Positions 1 through 11,733 of a DNA stretch of 64,000 bases are shown here, piece after piece (position 1 is the stretch's first letter; each line of letters starts with the position of its first letter). Origin of the DNA: Chlorocebus sabaeus (taxonomy: Eukaryota; Chordata; Mammalia; Primates; Cercopithecidae); NCBI RefSeq assembly GCF_047675955.1, contig NC_132928.1, positions 45,502,889 through 45,566,888 on the forward strand, in the 5' to 3' direction. The notes below the pieces were generated by a model that was not told where the DNA came from, did no database searches, and was given only the letters and a program-made list of their open reading frames with translations. A program made the translations under genes and the position numbers.

Positions 1-260
1 GGGACTGCCTGGTACTAGATGATACAATAATGAATAATTGAAACACATCCCTGCCCTCAAAGGGCTTACAGTCCAATGAGGGAAAGAGACAGCAACAGGC
101 AACTGCAATATAATTCAAGTAGAGGGTTTTCAGTATGTTGGTGGAACCTAGGCTGGAAACCTACCACAGTTGCAGCCACAACCACAGCCTCGGGGGTCGG
201 GGAGTCAGTCAGGGAAGCTTTCTTTTAGGAGGCAGTGTGAGACTAGCTGGAGGAGTTAGT
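1..260 (-). repeat. L2 LINE, 3' region, antisense
   Basis: The stretch with CCTGCCCTCAAAGGGCTTAC followed by a purine-rich AGAGACAG segment is the reverse complement of the L2 3' end. It is well diverged and fades out after about position 250. It starts at the window edge, so it may continue to the left. Confidence 0.6.
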
Positions 261-799
261 CTGGGGAAAACAACAGACCCTGAACAAGAGACAGGTTATA
301 TATGTTTGCTAACAGTTACTATATTTGTGACTGGAAGGGTTTTTTCTGCATGTCTGGTGGGAAGCAAGGCAGATCTATATTATGGGATAAGAGGCAAACC
401 ATGTTAAATAAGAGAGGTTTCTTTGTCTTCTAGAGACTACTTGAAAAATACCAAAGGCCTCAGCTTAATTCCACCACGCACTCCAGGTAGAACCTCCACA
501 TGTGTCGATCTACTGGGTAGATCTACGTGTGTTCATCTTCCCAGGTAAAGCCAGGGACATGTTCCACTGAGTAGGAAGGACAGAGGGTAGAAAAGAAAGA
601 GAAAGAGAGAAGGAAGTTATGGGATAAAGGGTCTCCCAGGCTTCAGCAGAAGCTGAATCCACAAGGACCAAACAGCAACCCAAAGGAGAAAACCTGAAGG
701 AAAAGTGTGGGTATATTCAGGACCACCCACTAGGAGGGCTTTTTTATTTCTGGTGATTTGTTGTCCTTACATGACCACAGGGGGCACAACAGTGCTTTC
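261..799. other. Unassigned sequence
   Basis: I recognise no gene or repeat here. There is a short purine-rich run (AGAAAGAGAAAGAGAGAAGG) near 590-612. Confidence 0.4.
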
Positions 800-1205
800 C
801 TTATCTATTGCTGTGCAACAAATCACCCCAAAACCTAGTGGCTCAGAACAACAATCACTCTGTTACTCTCTCTCATGTTTTGGGGATGGACTGTGCTCAG
901 CCAGGCAGCTCTTGCCCAAGGTCTCTTATGTGGTTGCAGTTAGATGATGGCTGGGGTGAGAGTTGTCTTCACTCACTTGTCTGGCAGTTGATGCTGGCCG
1001 TCAGCTGAGACCTCAGCAGGGTCTGTCGGTTGGAACACTACTTGTGGCCTCTTAATGTGATCTGGGTTGCCTCACAGCATGGCGCCTGCATAACGGAAAT
1101 GAACTTTGTGAGGCCCAGGTGGAAACTGTATCACTTTTTATAACCTATTTGACAGTCACATAGCATCACTTTCACCATAGTCACAGGCCCTCCAGATTCA
1201 AGAGG
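800..1205 (-). repeat. MLT1-like MaLR LTR, antisense, diverged
   Basis: CAACAAATCACCCCAAAACC, then GTGGCTCAGAACAACAATCA, then CCTCCAGATTCAAGAGGGG read as the reverse complement of an old MLT1-type LTR. The same family appears in the opposite orientation at 48158-48645. No target duplication could be recognised. Confidence 0.55.
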
Positions 1206-1234
1206 GGTGAGAAAATGAACACCTCTGTGTGTGT

Positions 1235-1360
1235 GTATGTATTTTTATTTGTATACACCTAAGGTGTACAACATGATGCTTTGATACACATATCCATAGT
1301 GAAATGATTACTGCAGTCAAGCAAGTTAGCATATCCATCATCTCCCATAGTCACTCTGAA
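1235..1360 (+). repeat. L1M 3' UTR fragment
   Basis: GTGTACAACATGATGCTTTG, then a match to the AACATATCCATCACCTC motif of L1MA/MB-type 3' UTRs (here AGCATATCCATCATCTC). It is short and abuts an antisense L1 fragment, so the junction is a later insertion or deletion. Confidence 0.5.
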
Positions 1361-1680
1361 TCTGTATATTGCTTTGCATAGAATGCACATTTTGACAATA
1401 TTAATTCTTCCAATACATGAACTTAGATTTGTCCATTTATATCATCTTCAATTCTTTCATCAATGTTTTATAGTTTTCAGTGTACAGATCTTTCACTTCT
1501 TCATTAAATTTATTCATAAGTATTTTATTCTTTCTGATTTTACTGTAAGTGAGATCATCTCCTTGATCGCTTTTTCAGAGAGGTCGTTATTAGTGTAAAG
1601 AAATGAAACTGATTTTTGTATGTTGATTTTGTATCCTGCAACTTTACTGGACTCATTGATTTGTTTTAAAAGTTTTTTTA
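1361..1680 (-). repeat. L1 ORF2 reverse-transcriptase fragment, antisense
   Basis: Read on the minus strand, this contains the L1 ORF2 segment with GTTGCAGGATACAAAATCAA and GGAAGAATTAATATTGTCAA. It lies within the reverse-transcriptase domain and is full of stops and small indels. It cannot be collinear with the neighbouring 3' end at 1690-2055, because the order on the minus strand is wrong. The two are therefore separate insertions or were rearranged. Confidence 0.85.
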
Positions 1681-1689
1681 TTTAGTTGT

Positions 1690-2055
1690 TTTTCTTTTTT
1701 AAGTGCTGGGATACATGTGCAGAATGTGCAGGTTTGTTATATAGGTATACATGTGCCATGCTGGTTTGCTGCACCTATCAACCCATCATCTAGGTTTTAA
1801 GCCCCGCATGCATTAGGTATTTGTCTTAATGCTCTCCCTCCCCTTGTCCCCCACTCCCCGACAGGCCCTGGTGTGTGATGTTCCCCTCCCTGTGTCCATG
1901 TGTTCTCACTGTCCATCTCCCATTTATGAGTGAGAACATGCGGTGTTTGGTTTTCTGTTCCTGTGTTAGTTTGCTGAGAATGATGGTTTCCAGCTTCATC
2001 TATGTCCCTGCAAAGGACATGAACTCATTCTTTTTTATGGCTGCATAGTTTTTTA
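1690..2055 (-). repeat. L1PA/PB-type 3' end, antisense, 5' truncated
   Basis: The minus strand shows the end of ORF2 and the 3' UTR. On the plus strand this appears as GGCCCTGGTGTGTGATGTTC, GAGTGAGAACATGCGGTGTT and CCCTGCAAAGGACATGAACT. The sequence stops within ORF2 at about 2055, the usual 5' truncation of L1. Confidence 0.85.
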
Positions 2056-2394
2056 TAACAGAGAAAAAAAGATGGACTACACATTTTTATGGAAGAAGTA
2101 TCAATACCTTGTAGAAAGTGCATGCAGGATGAAATGTATTGTACTAATGTCTTTGGAAAATATAATCTGCCACACAGAGGGATTATATTTAGATTGAAAG
2201 TACATTGTAAGGTTGTAACAGAATTGTAGCACAGACCCTGGTATTAACTGCTACCTCCCCATCGGTAGGGCAGGTGTACCTGGGATAGGATGTTTTTCTT
2301 GACTCTGTCCCTCTTCTTTTGTCAATCAGGGGCTTTCCATCTTCTCTCTTCCTGTTGCTGTCTTTTAATTCTACCTTAGTCTATGGTAGAGTCA

Positions 2395-2645
2395 CTTCTG
2401 GAGTAGTGTGAGGAGCACTGTATCTTCAGATAGAAAGACCTGGGTTTGCTTCCTGCGAGGACCATTTTCCAGCTGTGTAGCTTTGAGCAATCTACTAAAC
2501 TCCTGTGCTTCAGTTTCTTCCTTTGAGAAGTTGGGGAAATAATAGTACCTCCCTGATAGGGCCATTGTGCATAGTAAATAAGATATAATGCAAGGAGAAC
2601 AGCTGGAACATTGTAAGCACCTTATAAATATTCCTTTTATTAGCT
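2395..2645 (+). repeat. MIR SINE, near full length
   Basis: The order AAAGACCTGGGTTTGCTTCC (tRNA-derived head), CCAGCTGTGTAGCTTTGAGC (core) and GTACCTCCCTGATAGGG, then GTAAGCACCTTATAAATA, follows the MIR consensus end to end. It is old and not expected to be mobile. Confidence 0.75.
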
Positions 2646-3043
2646 GACACATTCACTGATGGATACTCTTAATGTTATCTGAAATGTTTACATTTCAGTC
2701 TCTTACAGCAATGGTCTCCAAATTTTTAAATCAGGCACTTTGGTCAGAAAAATGTTTCATCCGTGCACCTCCAATATGTAGACATTTGTACATATGTAAT
2801 TTTTATGCATATGTCATAGTACTGTCTAACTCGCATAACATACTCCCAAGTAGCTATCAAATAGGATTAGTTAAAATACATAGAAATTACCATATTGTAT
2901 TCCATGCCATGGTAAATCTGGCATTCCTCTCCACTTTGATGACCATGCCTTAAAAACAGATCTTCTAAAGTTTTAGAGGAGTATCTATAACCATATTCCT
3001 GTATGTGTAAGTAGCTGGAGATAGATATATGGAGAATAAAAAT
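2646..3043. other. Unassigned sequence
   Basis: This is A+T-rich single-copy-looking sequence. I see no coding signal and no repeat I can name. Confidence 0.35.
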
Positions 3044-3051
3044 GAGAGAGA

Positions 3052-3087
<36 letters not shown>

Positions 3088-3170
3088 CAGAGAGACAGAG
3101 AGAGCCAGAGAGAGGGAAGGGAGAGGAAGGAAGAGAAGGAAGGAGGGAGACAAAGAGGAGAAGGAGAAAA
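3044..3170. repeat. (GA)n / (GACAGA)n purine-rich microsatellite
   Basis: It opens with GAGAGAGAGAGAGAGAGAGA, continues with ACAGAGAG units to about 3105 and grades into impure GGAAG/GGAGA to 3170. The open frames on both strands here are low-complexity and not genes. Confidence 0.95.
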
Positions 3171-4369
3171 CTTTTGGTTTTTGCTTTATATGGTCCTGTA
3201 CTGCTTAGACGTTTTAGAATAATAAGCATGTACTGTTCTTAACATTTTTAAAAAATGTACAATGCAAGAGTTTAGTTTGACCTCCATAATCCAGACTTCA
3301 GTCATTGCATGTCTAAATACTCTATTTCTTTACCATTGAAATTGTTCCAAATATATATTGTTCCAATGTATATGCCATGTGGATGTCTTGGGAAAGGTAA
3401 TTCTTCCCTGAATTTCACTTGGACTAAGAGAGCAACTGCTCTCTGTAACATCCTACCCTTCCAGACACTTTGGAGGTAGGAATTTATAGGCCTCTGTGGT
3501 TTGAGGAAGGAAAAAGAATTTATTCTGCACAGAGTTTTCCCTGGAAGACTCTCCTGTTTACTGAAATGCTCTTTCCTCTACAGTTGTGTCTGTCTCTTGC
3601 TGGAAAATTCTCCACTGTGAAGGAAACTCCTTTCCCTGAGCACATACTTGGCCGAGCTGGTGGGTTTTGGTTTTGTTGGGTTGGTTTGTCCTTTTTTTAT
3701 GCACATGGAGCATGAGTGACAAAAACATGCATATCAGCTCCTTTACTTCCGGACCTACTTTTTGGACCTATACCTGCACTATAGTTATTGGAAAATATGG
3801 TGTCATGTGTCTGAGTAACCTTACTGGCAAGATGAAAAAGCGTTCATATAACCTACATGCACTGCCAGACTAGCATTTTATCCTGAATGTGAGGACCACC
3901 ACTATGTTTATTTATAAAGTCCTGGTCAAAAGATGAAAAAATTATGGTTTCTTCATGGCTACATCCTCTGAGTTGGTGCTATCATCACTGTGATGGAATG
4001 AAATCCCTTTTAGTTCATGGTAGTGAAGGAATAAATCCATGTGATTCTTCCCTCATTAAAACAGATAAAATGACTTACATCCCGTATTTCTGTATGTATG
4101 TGCTACCTCTTTACTTTTATTAGTTGTTGATGTACACATTCTATAGTGGAACTTACTATTAATAGATAGGACTCGCTTTAGGCTTTGCCGCTCAAAAATA
4201 CTTCCCCATAACTTCTACTTATAGATTAATTTGAGTTAGCTGGCTATTTTAAAATACAAATGCCAGGCTGGGTGGTAGTCCCATTTACCTTTTAGTAGAA
4301 ATTATTTAGTTAAATAGATGCAGGTTATAGTCTGTCGGCTCCATAGATCTATTATTCATCCTTTCCCAC
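3171..4369. other. Unassigned A+T-rich sequence
   Basis: No recognisable gene or repeat. A small imperfect duplication, ATTGTTCCAA, occurs at about 3338 and 3357. Confidence 0.35.
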
Positions 4370-4768
4370 CTGCTTCATGCCCTAGGATGCTGACTTTCTT
4401 TGGCTACATCAACTCTGCTCCTTTGCCTTCTGCCTTGTGCAGGTTTGGCCAATAGGCAGCACTGGAAGGAGATCAAAGGGTAGAAGGAGAGATTCAGGTG
4501 TCTGTTCTCCTGGTCACTTCCCTGCTGGGCTATGGCTTGGCACTGGCTGTGATCCTTTACCTAAGGCCACAGCATCACCTGGTCCTGCTAACTGCTTCCC
4601 CCAATCCCTGACCCTTCCTGCTGTCATTGTCTTTCGGGTGCTTTATTATCCCTTGTGGATTTCCTTTCCCTTGCCCACATTTTTGCAACTGTCTCTTCAC
4701 CAAATGTTCTCCAATCATTCCTTTTGAGTGTGCCATTTCTTTCCTGATAGAACCCAGACTAATAGAAT
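4370..4768 (+). repeat. Unclassified interspersed repeat, copy A
   Basis: This shares an ordered set of blocks with 5985-6362: GGTTTGGCCAAT, GCACTGG, a C/T-rich middle with a CCCTTGT-type block, and an ending GAACCCAGACTAATAG-like versus GAACCCTGACTGATAT. I know such endings from primate and mammalian LTR or LINE tails but cannot name the family with certainty. Confidence 0.5.
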
Positions 4769-4825
4769 AGCCTTTAGAAATGGCCTCAGGAAACAGACCC
4801 TTAAAATGGTATTGGTATGGTATTG

Positions 4826-5337
4826 TGTGGTAGGCAGAATAATGGCCTTCAAAAGATGCCCATGTCCTAATTCCTGGAGCCTGTGAATAGAGTATGTCAC
4901 ATGACAAAGGGGCATTAAGTTTGCAGATAGCATTAAGGTTGCTAATCAACTGACCTAAATATAGAGATTATCTTTGTTAACCAGGTTTTGATTACCCAAT
5001 GCAATCAAAAGGGTCCTTAAAAGTGGAAGAGGGAGGCAGGAGAGTCAGTGTCAAGAGTGACATGATGTGGGAAAGACTGAGCAGCCATTACTGACTTTGA
5101 AGATGGAAGGCCATGAGCCACAGAATGCAGGCAACCTCTAAAGATGGGAAAGTCAACAAAACAGATAGTCCCCTAGGGTCTCTAGAAAGAATGCAGTCTT
5201 TCTGACACCTTGATTTTAGCCCAATGGGACCTGTATCCAGACTTTTGACCTGCACAACTGAAGGATAATAAATGTGAGTTGTTTTAATCCAATAAATTTG
5301 TAGTAATTTATTACAGCAGCAATAGAAAACTAATACA
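4826..5337 (+). repeat. MLT1 (MaLR) solo LTR
   Basis: It begins TGTGGTAGGCAGAATAATGG and ends GAAAACTAATACA, which are the canonical MLT1 ends. CACCTTGATTTTAGCCCA and TGTAGTAATTTATTACAGCA lie at the expected places. Its length of 512 bp is close to complete. The flanking pentamers (TATTG and AGTTG) only partly agree. Confidence 0.85.
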
Positions 5338-5342
5338 AGTTG

Positions 5343-5984
5343 CTAACATATTTGATGAGAACAAGGAGGTTTCTTGACATAAGGAAATGGGATATGGATA
5401 ATCCATGCTATGTTACTCAAATCATTCCTAGTAGCAGAGATTGGGATGCAATGTAAGTAGAGGGCAAGGTGTTGAAAGATCAATTAGCTAGGGTTCTTAG
5501 TTGCTACAGTGACAATGGCAATTATCAGGATTGTGGTGTGACTGGTGTTTCTGTGAGTCCTAGATAATATACACAGATGAAAGGCAAAATTAAAAACTTT
5601 GTAAGTCCATTCAGGGCACAAGTATATTAGAAAACCTTAATGGCAGCTTTAAAAGAGCTGCTTACCAACCACCTTGAAAAAGATATAAGTGAGGACCAGT
5701 CCAGCATCTGAGAACTGCATCAACGTCTGTTTTGTTATGGAGCAGAGAAAAGAGTAGAAACTTGAGACATGGGATGGGAACATTTAGGGGAACACAGACA
5801 AGACTAAGAACTTTGAACCCCCAAATTGTCTCAAAACTTTTCTGCACATAAAGAACCCCATCCAGCAGAGGGGCTGGGAGAGCATGGGATGGAGGTGTTG
5901 GGGACACATGTTTTTCACTTAGATAAGAGGATGCTGTGGTGAAGTGTCTCTAGGTTGATTATCTACCTTTCTGCAACCTGCTTT
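5343..5984. other. Unassigned sequence
   Basis: I see no gene, RNA gene or named repeat here. Confidence 0.35.
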
Positions 5985-6362
5985 TGTCTTTAGACAGTGA
6001 TCTGTATGGACTGCATGAGCCAGACTTCTTTGTCTTTAGCTTATGGTTAGGTTTGGCCAATTGAAGGCACTGGCAGGAAAACAGAGGATGAACTGAGAGG
6101 GCACAAACAGGGTATTCATTTGCCTGACTCTCACCATGCTGGATCACTGTTGGCTGTGTCTGCCATGGTCACTAATTTAGAAACACAGGTAGAGATGCCA
6201 GCCTTGTTGGGCAACCCTTGTCCACAGCTTGCTGTTCTTTCTAGCCCCGGGGTCCCTCACCCATCCCTTGTTCATCTCCTTCACCCTCCCCTCGCTTTTC
6301 TAATTAGCCTTGCATTAAACTCTCCTCAAATACTTCTTTTTTTCTTGCCAGAACCCTGACTG
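5985..6362 (+). repeat. Unclassified interspersed repeat, copy B
   Basis: GGTTTGGCCAATTGAAGGCA is shared with copy A. A tail with ATTAAACTCTCCTCAAATA and then GAACCCTGACTGATAT follows. The AATAAA-like ATTAAA just before the end suggests the 3' end of an LTR or retroelement. A short (ATC)n run begins directly after it at 6363. Confidence 0.5.
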
Positions 6363-6381
6363 ATATCATCATCATCATCAC

Positions 6382-6596
6382 AGCTGACATTTATTGAGCA
6401 CTTACATGCCAGACACATGCCCAAACACCATCCATAAATTAGCTTATTTTATCCTCACCATAACTCTGTGAGATACATGACTATTTTTACTCCATTTTAC
6501 AGATCAAAAAATTTAAAACTTAAAGTTGGCACACAGCTTACCCAAACTTATCCAGCCAGTAAGTGCCAGAGGCAGGAATTGAACCCATCTACAGAG
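6382..6596 (-). repeat. MIR SINE, antisense
   Basis: ACATTTATTGAGCACTTACA, TTATTTTATCCTCACCATAA, CCATTTTACAGATCA and AATTGAACCCA follow the reverse complement of MIR in order. Confidence 0.75.
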
Positions 6597-6602
6597 TTAG
6601 AG

Positions 6603-6745
6603 GAAACATAGTAGAGTCAGTATAAAAGATGGGCTTTGTAGTCCAGAGGACCCAGGTACAAATATCGCATGTTGACATGAGCCAAGACACTTAATTCCTG
6701 AGCTTAGTTTCTTGATTTCTAAGATGGGAGCTACATTCCCTCTGT
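6603..6745 (+). repeat. MIR SINE, sense, partial
   Basis: GGACCCAGGTACAAATATCG followed by GACACTTAATTCCTGAGC and TTTCTAAGATGGGA match the MIR head and core. It lies 7 bp from the antisense MIR at 6382-6596, giving a diverged inverted pair. Confidence 0.6.
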
Positions 6746-7454
6746 CAGTTAAGAGTTCTTTGTTTATAAGTAACAGAAGCAACACTGCCCAATCAAAATT
6801 ATAGGAATCCAGAGAGTTCCAAAGGATCCAGGTGCAGGCACTAATGAAAACATTCTTTGAGGTCTCTATGTTGTCAACTCCACAATTTTCAATTCATTAC
6901 TGACTGTGTTCATGATTAGAATTTCCTGGACAGAGTGTGTATTTGACCTCGTTCACTCGGGGTATTTGTCCACACCTTTTATCAGGTAGGATAGGGCATC
7001 GTCTGTATTCAGTGATGGTGGGTGAGTCTCCCTAGGAGAACTAGTGTGATTTCAGCTGGAAAAGGGGTAAGCAATGTTGTGAATGCAACAAGCAAATAAA
7101 TACACAGTATAAATAAATACACATGCTTCCTGCAAAAAGTGAAGGAGATAATCCAGGCAAAGTGCTTGGCACAGGGTTCAGAATTTCTCTTCCCTCCTGC
7201 CAGACTGTCAAGGGAATAGGATTTTGATTGTAATGGGAGGAACAGTGATAGAAGGCATTTATGCATCACTAGCTGTACTTCTTATAGTTTCTCACGGAAC
7301 TGTTATGTCTACTCTTCTCTTGTTTTGCCCAATTAGAGCTTCCAATCTTCACCCCGTAATGCCATGCTTATATGGACTTCTCCCTATTGTCTGTAGGCTT
7401 CTTCCAAAAGCGTGTCAGTGTACCGCCTCTCCCTCATCTGGTCCATCTCTTTTT
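6746..7454. other. Unassigned sequence
   Basis: No gene or repeat could be named. A block around 7270-7400 is weakly L2-like, too weak to call. Confidence 0.3.
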
Positions 7455-7680
7455 TCTTCAAGATTGTTTTGCTCCCCAACATTTTATTTTGAAAATTTTT
7501 GAACATAGAAAAAATTTTAAAATTAGAGTGTGAACACCCATAAATATACCGTCTAGATTTTAACATTCATATTTTAGTTTATTTGCTTTTTTGCGTTTCC
7601 ATCCATCCGTCTAGCCAGCTATGTATGCACCTAAGCGCCTGTTTGACAATATTGTTTTAATGGGTTTACAAAGTTTTTTT
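7455..7680 (-). repeat. L1M-type 3' UTR fragment, diverged
   Basis: TTTTATTTTGAAAATTTTTG followed by GTGAACACCCATAAATATAC and CCATCCATCCGTCTAGCC resembles the L1ME/MC-type 3' UTR. Strand is inferred from similarity with the 31375-32615 element. Confidence 0.45.
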
Positions 7681-8702
7681 TTACAATGAACTCAAATCTC
7701 TTATATCAATGTTAGCAAAGAACCAACTGAAAGGAGTCTCAACAACTCTTAGGGGCTGGACAAGTTTCCTTAGTTAATGCTGTGAATAGAAGTTTTAAAA
7801 GCATTTATTTCTCACAAAAAGTAACCATCTGTTCTTTATGATGGCTCCTATCATTTCTAACTACGCTTCTGAAAGAAATTTTTCTGAGAGCTGCTTTGGA
7901 ATGACAGGGAAGAATTCTTAGGAAAAACTCACTGGCTGAAGTGACCCAAAACCAGAGGAGTATCTGGATGGAGCATATCCTAGATGATGATGATGATGAT
8001 GATGATGATGATAATAATAGATTTTGAAAAAAATGCCCAATATATGTTCCAAAATTACCAGAGATTTTTACATCTGATCATCAAATCCTGGGATCCTAAG
8101 GGGGGAAACTTCCAATCTTGAGAACCAGATAAGCATCTCAACTCTTGGAAGCTATTTGAATACTAAGATAATTTTCACATCCCCAGTTGCATTAGATTCT
8201 CATGGGACTAGGTTTTACTATGAGATTGGTGGTTCTGGTTTGAGCTGCTAAATTCAAGATTTGGGCATTGGAGTTCTCGGTGATTTGCTTACTTGTTGAC
8301 ATAAAGTTTTGAGCCAGTGCTGGTCAAATTGCAAGTGTAAAGGGGATAAAGTGAAAGAAACATACCATATCCATTTTGGAAGCATAAACACAAGTCAATT
8401 TACATTTGCCTATACAATATGGAGCATCTACTGTTGGTGCCATCTGTCTGTGTTGTGGGATGTGAATATGGGATTTCATCACATGCATTTTATCTTGATG
8501 GATGAGTAGGAATGGAAGGGTGTGTTTGGGGAGTACCATAGGGAAGGTGGAATTAACAGATGGCTGGGGAAAGCTTCCAAAAAAAAAGAGATTGAGGAAT
8601 AATCCTACCAGTAGGGGAGGGAAGGTCTAATCTGTACTAATCTGTACTGCAAAGAGGACTGGAAGGCAAACAGAATCCCAGGACATGTCAAAGAAAAGAA
8701 AG
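7681..8702. other. Unassigned sequence with (GAT)n microsatellite
   Basis: A (GAT/AAT)n run occupies 7983-8020. At about 8634-8653 a short unit TAATCTGTAC is doubled. Nothing else could be named. Confidence 0.4.
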
Positions 8703-9074
8703 TGATATTGTTTGGCTGGGTCTCCCCCAAATCTCATCTTTAACTGTAGCTCCCAAAATTCTCACATGTCATGTCATGTCATGTCATGTCATGGTGGGAG
8801 GTAATTGCATCATGGGGGTGGGTCTTTCCCATGCTAGTCTCATGATAGTGAATAAATGTCACAAGATCTGATGATTTTATAAAGGGGAGTTCCCCTGCAC
8901 ATGCTGTCTTGCCTACCACCATGTAAGACATGACTTCACTTCTCTTTTACCTTCTGCCATGATTGTGAGGCTTCCCCAGTCATGTGGAACTGTGAGTCCA
9001 TTAAACCTCTTTCCTTTATAAATTACCCAGTCTCACGTATGTCTTTCTTAGCTGCATGAGAACAGACTAATACA
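8703..9074 (+). repeat. THE1 solo LTR (MaLR)
   Basis: It starts TGATATTGTTTGGCTGGGTC and ends GAACAGACTAATACA, with TAAACCTCTTTCCTTTATAA before the end. Flanking pentamers GAAAG and GGAAG form a target duplication with one mismatch. An internal ATGTC unit is repeated five times at 8766-8790, a local expansion not part of the family consensus as I recall it. Confidence 0.9.
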
Positions 9075-9845
9075 GGAAGTAAAGATGAAAAGTAGGTAAC
9101 TTATCAAAGAGAAGTGTGGAAATTCCTAAGTAAATGAATACAGACCAAACAGAGAAGAGGCATTTGTGAATTCAGCTGGAAAATTCTCAAGTAACCCAAG
9201 GATGATGTGATAAGGCCTGGCCTGGGGCCTGGGATATGATAAAATAGGGATGTGTACTAGAGATGTTTGGTCTGTTGGTTGCCTACCTAGATGTTTTTAA
9301 TGCCTCTCCCCATCTCTTCCAAGCAGTATCCCACTTTATTGTTCAAGTGTTCACCTTGCCCTCATGCTTCATATTATATACCTGGGAAGAAGCTGTTCTC
9401 ACCCAAAGCTCTAGAGATGGACTCTCATTTGCTTCAGCTGATCAACACATCCACTGCCTAGCCATGGTCATTGATTTAGAGATGGCCATGTGACCTTTTC
9501 TGAAATGGTTGACAAGAAAAATCTCTCTCCTGGATGGTTTGCTCTGTGGATGTAAAGCTTGAAACAGTTCAGCCACATGGACACGATGGGGATGACAGTC
9601 TTAGGATGAAAGGCAGAAAAATCCTCTCATTGAGGACAACATTGAGCCACTAGATCGACCTTCTCTGAAGTTCAAACAACTCCTGAACTTACCAAATCTG
9701 ACCTCATCACTAAGTAGCTAGAAACTGATAACAATGATGTTGTAGCCCACAAGGTATTACTAGCAGTTAACAGTAAAATTTTACTCTCTTATTAGAAAAT
9801 AATCTCTGACCACATTATTTGGCACATACGAAATGCTCAACTAAA
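9075..9845. other. Unassigned sequence
   Basis: No recognised gene or repeat. Confidence 0.35.
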
Positions 9846-10141
9846 ATATCACATGCCTATAATCATAGCACTTTGGGAGGCTGAGGCGGGTAGATCATCT
9901 AAGGTCAGGAGTTCAAGACCAGCCTGGCCAACATGGAGAACACCTGTCTGTACTAAAAATGCAAAATTAGCCAGGCTTGGTGGTGCATGCCTGTAATCCC
10001 AGCTACTCTGGAGGCTGAGGCAGGAGAATCACTTGAACACAGGAGGCAGAGGTTGCAGGGAGCCAAGATAGCACCACTGCACTCCAGTCTGGGTGACAGA
10101 GCAAGATTCTGTCTCAAATAATAATAATAATAAAATTTTTA
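9846..10141 (+). mobile_element. Alu (AluS-like), sense
   Basis: Both arms are present: GCACTTTGGGAGGCTGAGGC, the middle ACTAAAAATGCAAAATTAGC and GCACTCCAGTCTGGGTGACA. The first bases of the element are lost or altered. The tail has become an (AAT)n run. Confidence 0.93.
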
Positions 10142-10145
10142 AAAT

Positions 10146-10471
10146 GGAGGAAAAAGGCCAGGTGCAGTGGCTCATGCCTGTAATCCCAGCACTTTGGGAG
10201 GCCGAGGTGGGCAGATCATGAGGTCAGGAGATTGAGACCATTCTGGCTAACATGGTGAAACCCTGTCTCTACTAAATATACAAAAAATTAGCCAAGCATG
10301 GTGGTAGGCGCCTGTAGTTCCAGCTACTTGGGAGGCTGAGGCAGAAGAATGGCGTGAACCCAGGAGGCAGAGCTTTCAGTGAGCTGAGATTGCACCACCA
10401 CACTCCAGCCTGGGCGACAGAGTGAGACTCCGTCTCAAAAAAAAAAAAAAAAAAAAAAAAAGGAGGAAAAA
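10146..10471 (+). mobile_element. AluY-like, sense, with target duplication
   Basis: A full-length Alu starts at 10156 with GGCCAGGTGCAGTGG. AGAATGGCGTGAACCC is typical of AluY. The tail contains more than 20 A. GGAGGAAAAA flanks it on both sides (10146-10155 and 10462-10471). It landed 3' of another sense Alu. Confidence 0.93.
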
Positions 10472-10804
10472 ATCTCATTCCACTCAAGATGTGTTATTGC
10501 TAAAAGGAAACCAAAGCTAGAAGCAAAAGTAAAATATCACATTTGTATTAGCAGAGTGGTGATGGTGATGGTGGGGAGGGAGGGCAGGGGGTGGCAATTA
10601 TGAGAATTAAGATGGAGTTGAAGGAAAAACTTATTTGGAGTATGTTTCCTCCCAATCACTCTCTTGGCCAGAGATAAAACACCTGAGAAGATAGGAACAG
10701 TTATCAGTAAATGGGTTTTCTCACATTTTCTCATCTACTCTTTCAAATTCTATTTCTGACAGCCAGAAGCACACAAGAGGGCTAAGCTAGTATACTTATC
10801 TTCC

Positions 10805-10839
<35 letters not shown>

Positions 10840-10914
10840 GACAGAGGGAACTACCTAATAGAAAAAAGAAATTAGATAGGGTCATATTAGAGCTCAGGTC
10901 TGATATTGACTCAT
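10472..10914. other. Unassigned, with a 31-bp poly(T) run
   Basis: An uninterrupted run of about 31 T lies at 10807-10837. No retroposon could be recognised attached to it on either side. Confidence 0.45.
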
Positions 10915-11060
10915 CTAAGAAACCACTGTGGCCCCAAAGAGCCTCGTACTATTGGTAACTGCCTTCCCTTCTCCAAAATGGGCTCAATAAACTAATACAG
11001 TCTTGCTGAGATGTTTGTAAAATCTGAAAATACAAATTATTTGAGAAATAGTCAGGTACT
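10915..11060 (+). repeat. MIR-like fragment
   Basis: CTTCTCCAAAATGGGCTCAA followed by TGTTTGTAAAATCTGAAAA resembles the MIR core and 3' part. It is heavily diverged. Confidence 0.4.
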
Positions 11061-11321
11061 GGTTGGAGAAAGAAAAAATTATAACCTAGAAGGAATAAAA
11101 ACTACAGTTTCCTTGGTCTCATTTCTAGGACTTGTGTGCAAGGCTAATATATAAGTTGTCAGTGACGCCCAGGAGCCCATTGCTAATGATCTTAAACAAA
11201 TTTTAGAAATCAAACAAGGCATCATTCTGGCTAACAAAGGAGGCCATAAAATGAATACACCAATTTTCGAGCTACCATTGTGTGTCAGGAAGATTTTTCT
11301 TTTTTTCTTTCTTTTTTTTTT

Positions 11322-11733
11322 GGGGAGCAACATGGCTGTTTATTTCACCTGGGTGCAGGTGGGCTGAGTCCGAAAAAAGAGTCAGGGAAGGGAGATAAGG
11401 GTGGGGCCGTTTTATAGGATTTGGGTAGGTAAAGGAAAATTACAGTCAAAGGGGGGTTGTTTTCTGGCGGGCAGGAGTGGGGGTTACAAGGTGCTCAGTG
11501 GGGGAGCTTTTTGAGCCAGGAAAAGGAATTTCACAAGATAATGTCATTGCTTAAGGCAAGGAACAGCCATTTTCACTTCTTTTGTGGTGGAATGTCATCA
11601 GTTAAGGCGAGGCAGGGCATTTGCACTTCTTTTGTGATTTTTCAATTACTGCAGGCCATCTGGGCCTATACGTGCGAGTCACAGGGGATATGATGGCTTG
11701 TCTTGGGCTCGGGCTCGGCTCAGAGGTCTGACA
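11322..11733 (-). repeat. HERV-H LTR7-type U3-R (3' copy)
   Basis: Minus-strand order is TGTCAGACCTCTGAGCC at the U3 start, the doubled CACAAAAGAAGTG motif, a CCTATAAAACGG TATA element (11407-11418), then R with AATAAA at 11339-11344. The sequence ends about 17 nt after AATAAA, at the expected cleavage site, so U5 is absent. The intact TATA region means the copy could in principle carry LTR7 promoter elements on the minus strand. Confidence 0.9.

Noticed and set aside
10807..10837. Poly(T) run considered as the tail of a processed pseudogene
   Set aside because: No gene-like sequence or convincing target duplication could be found next to it.
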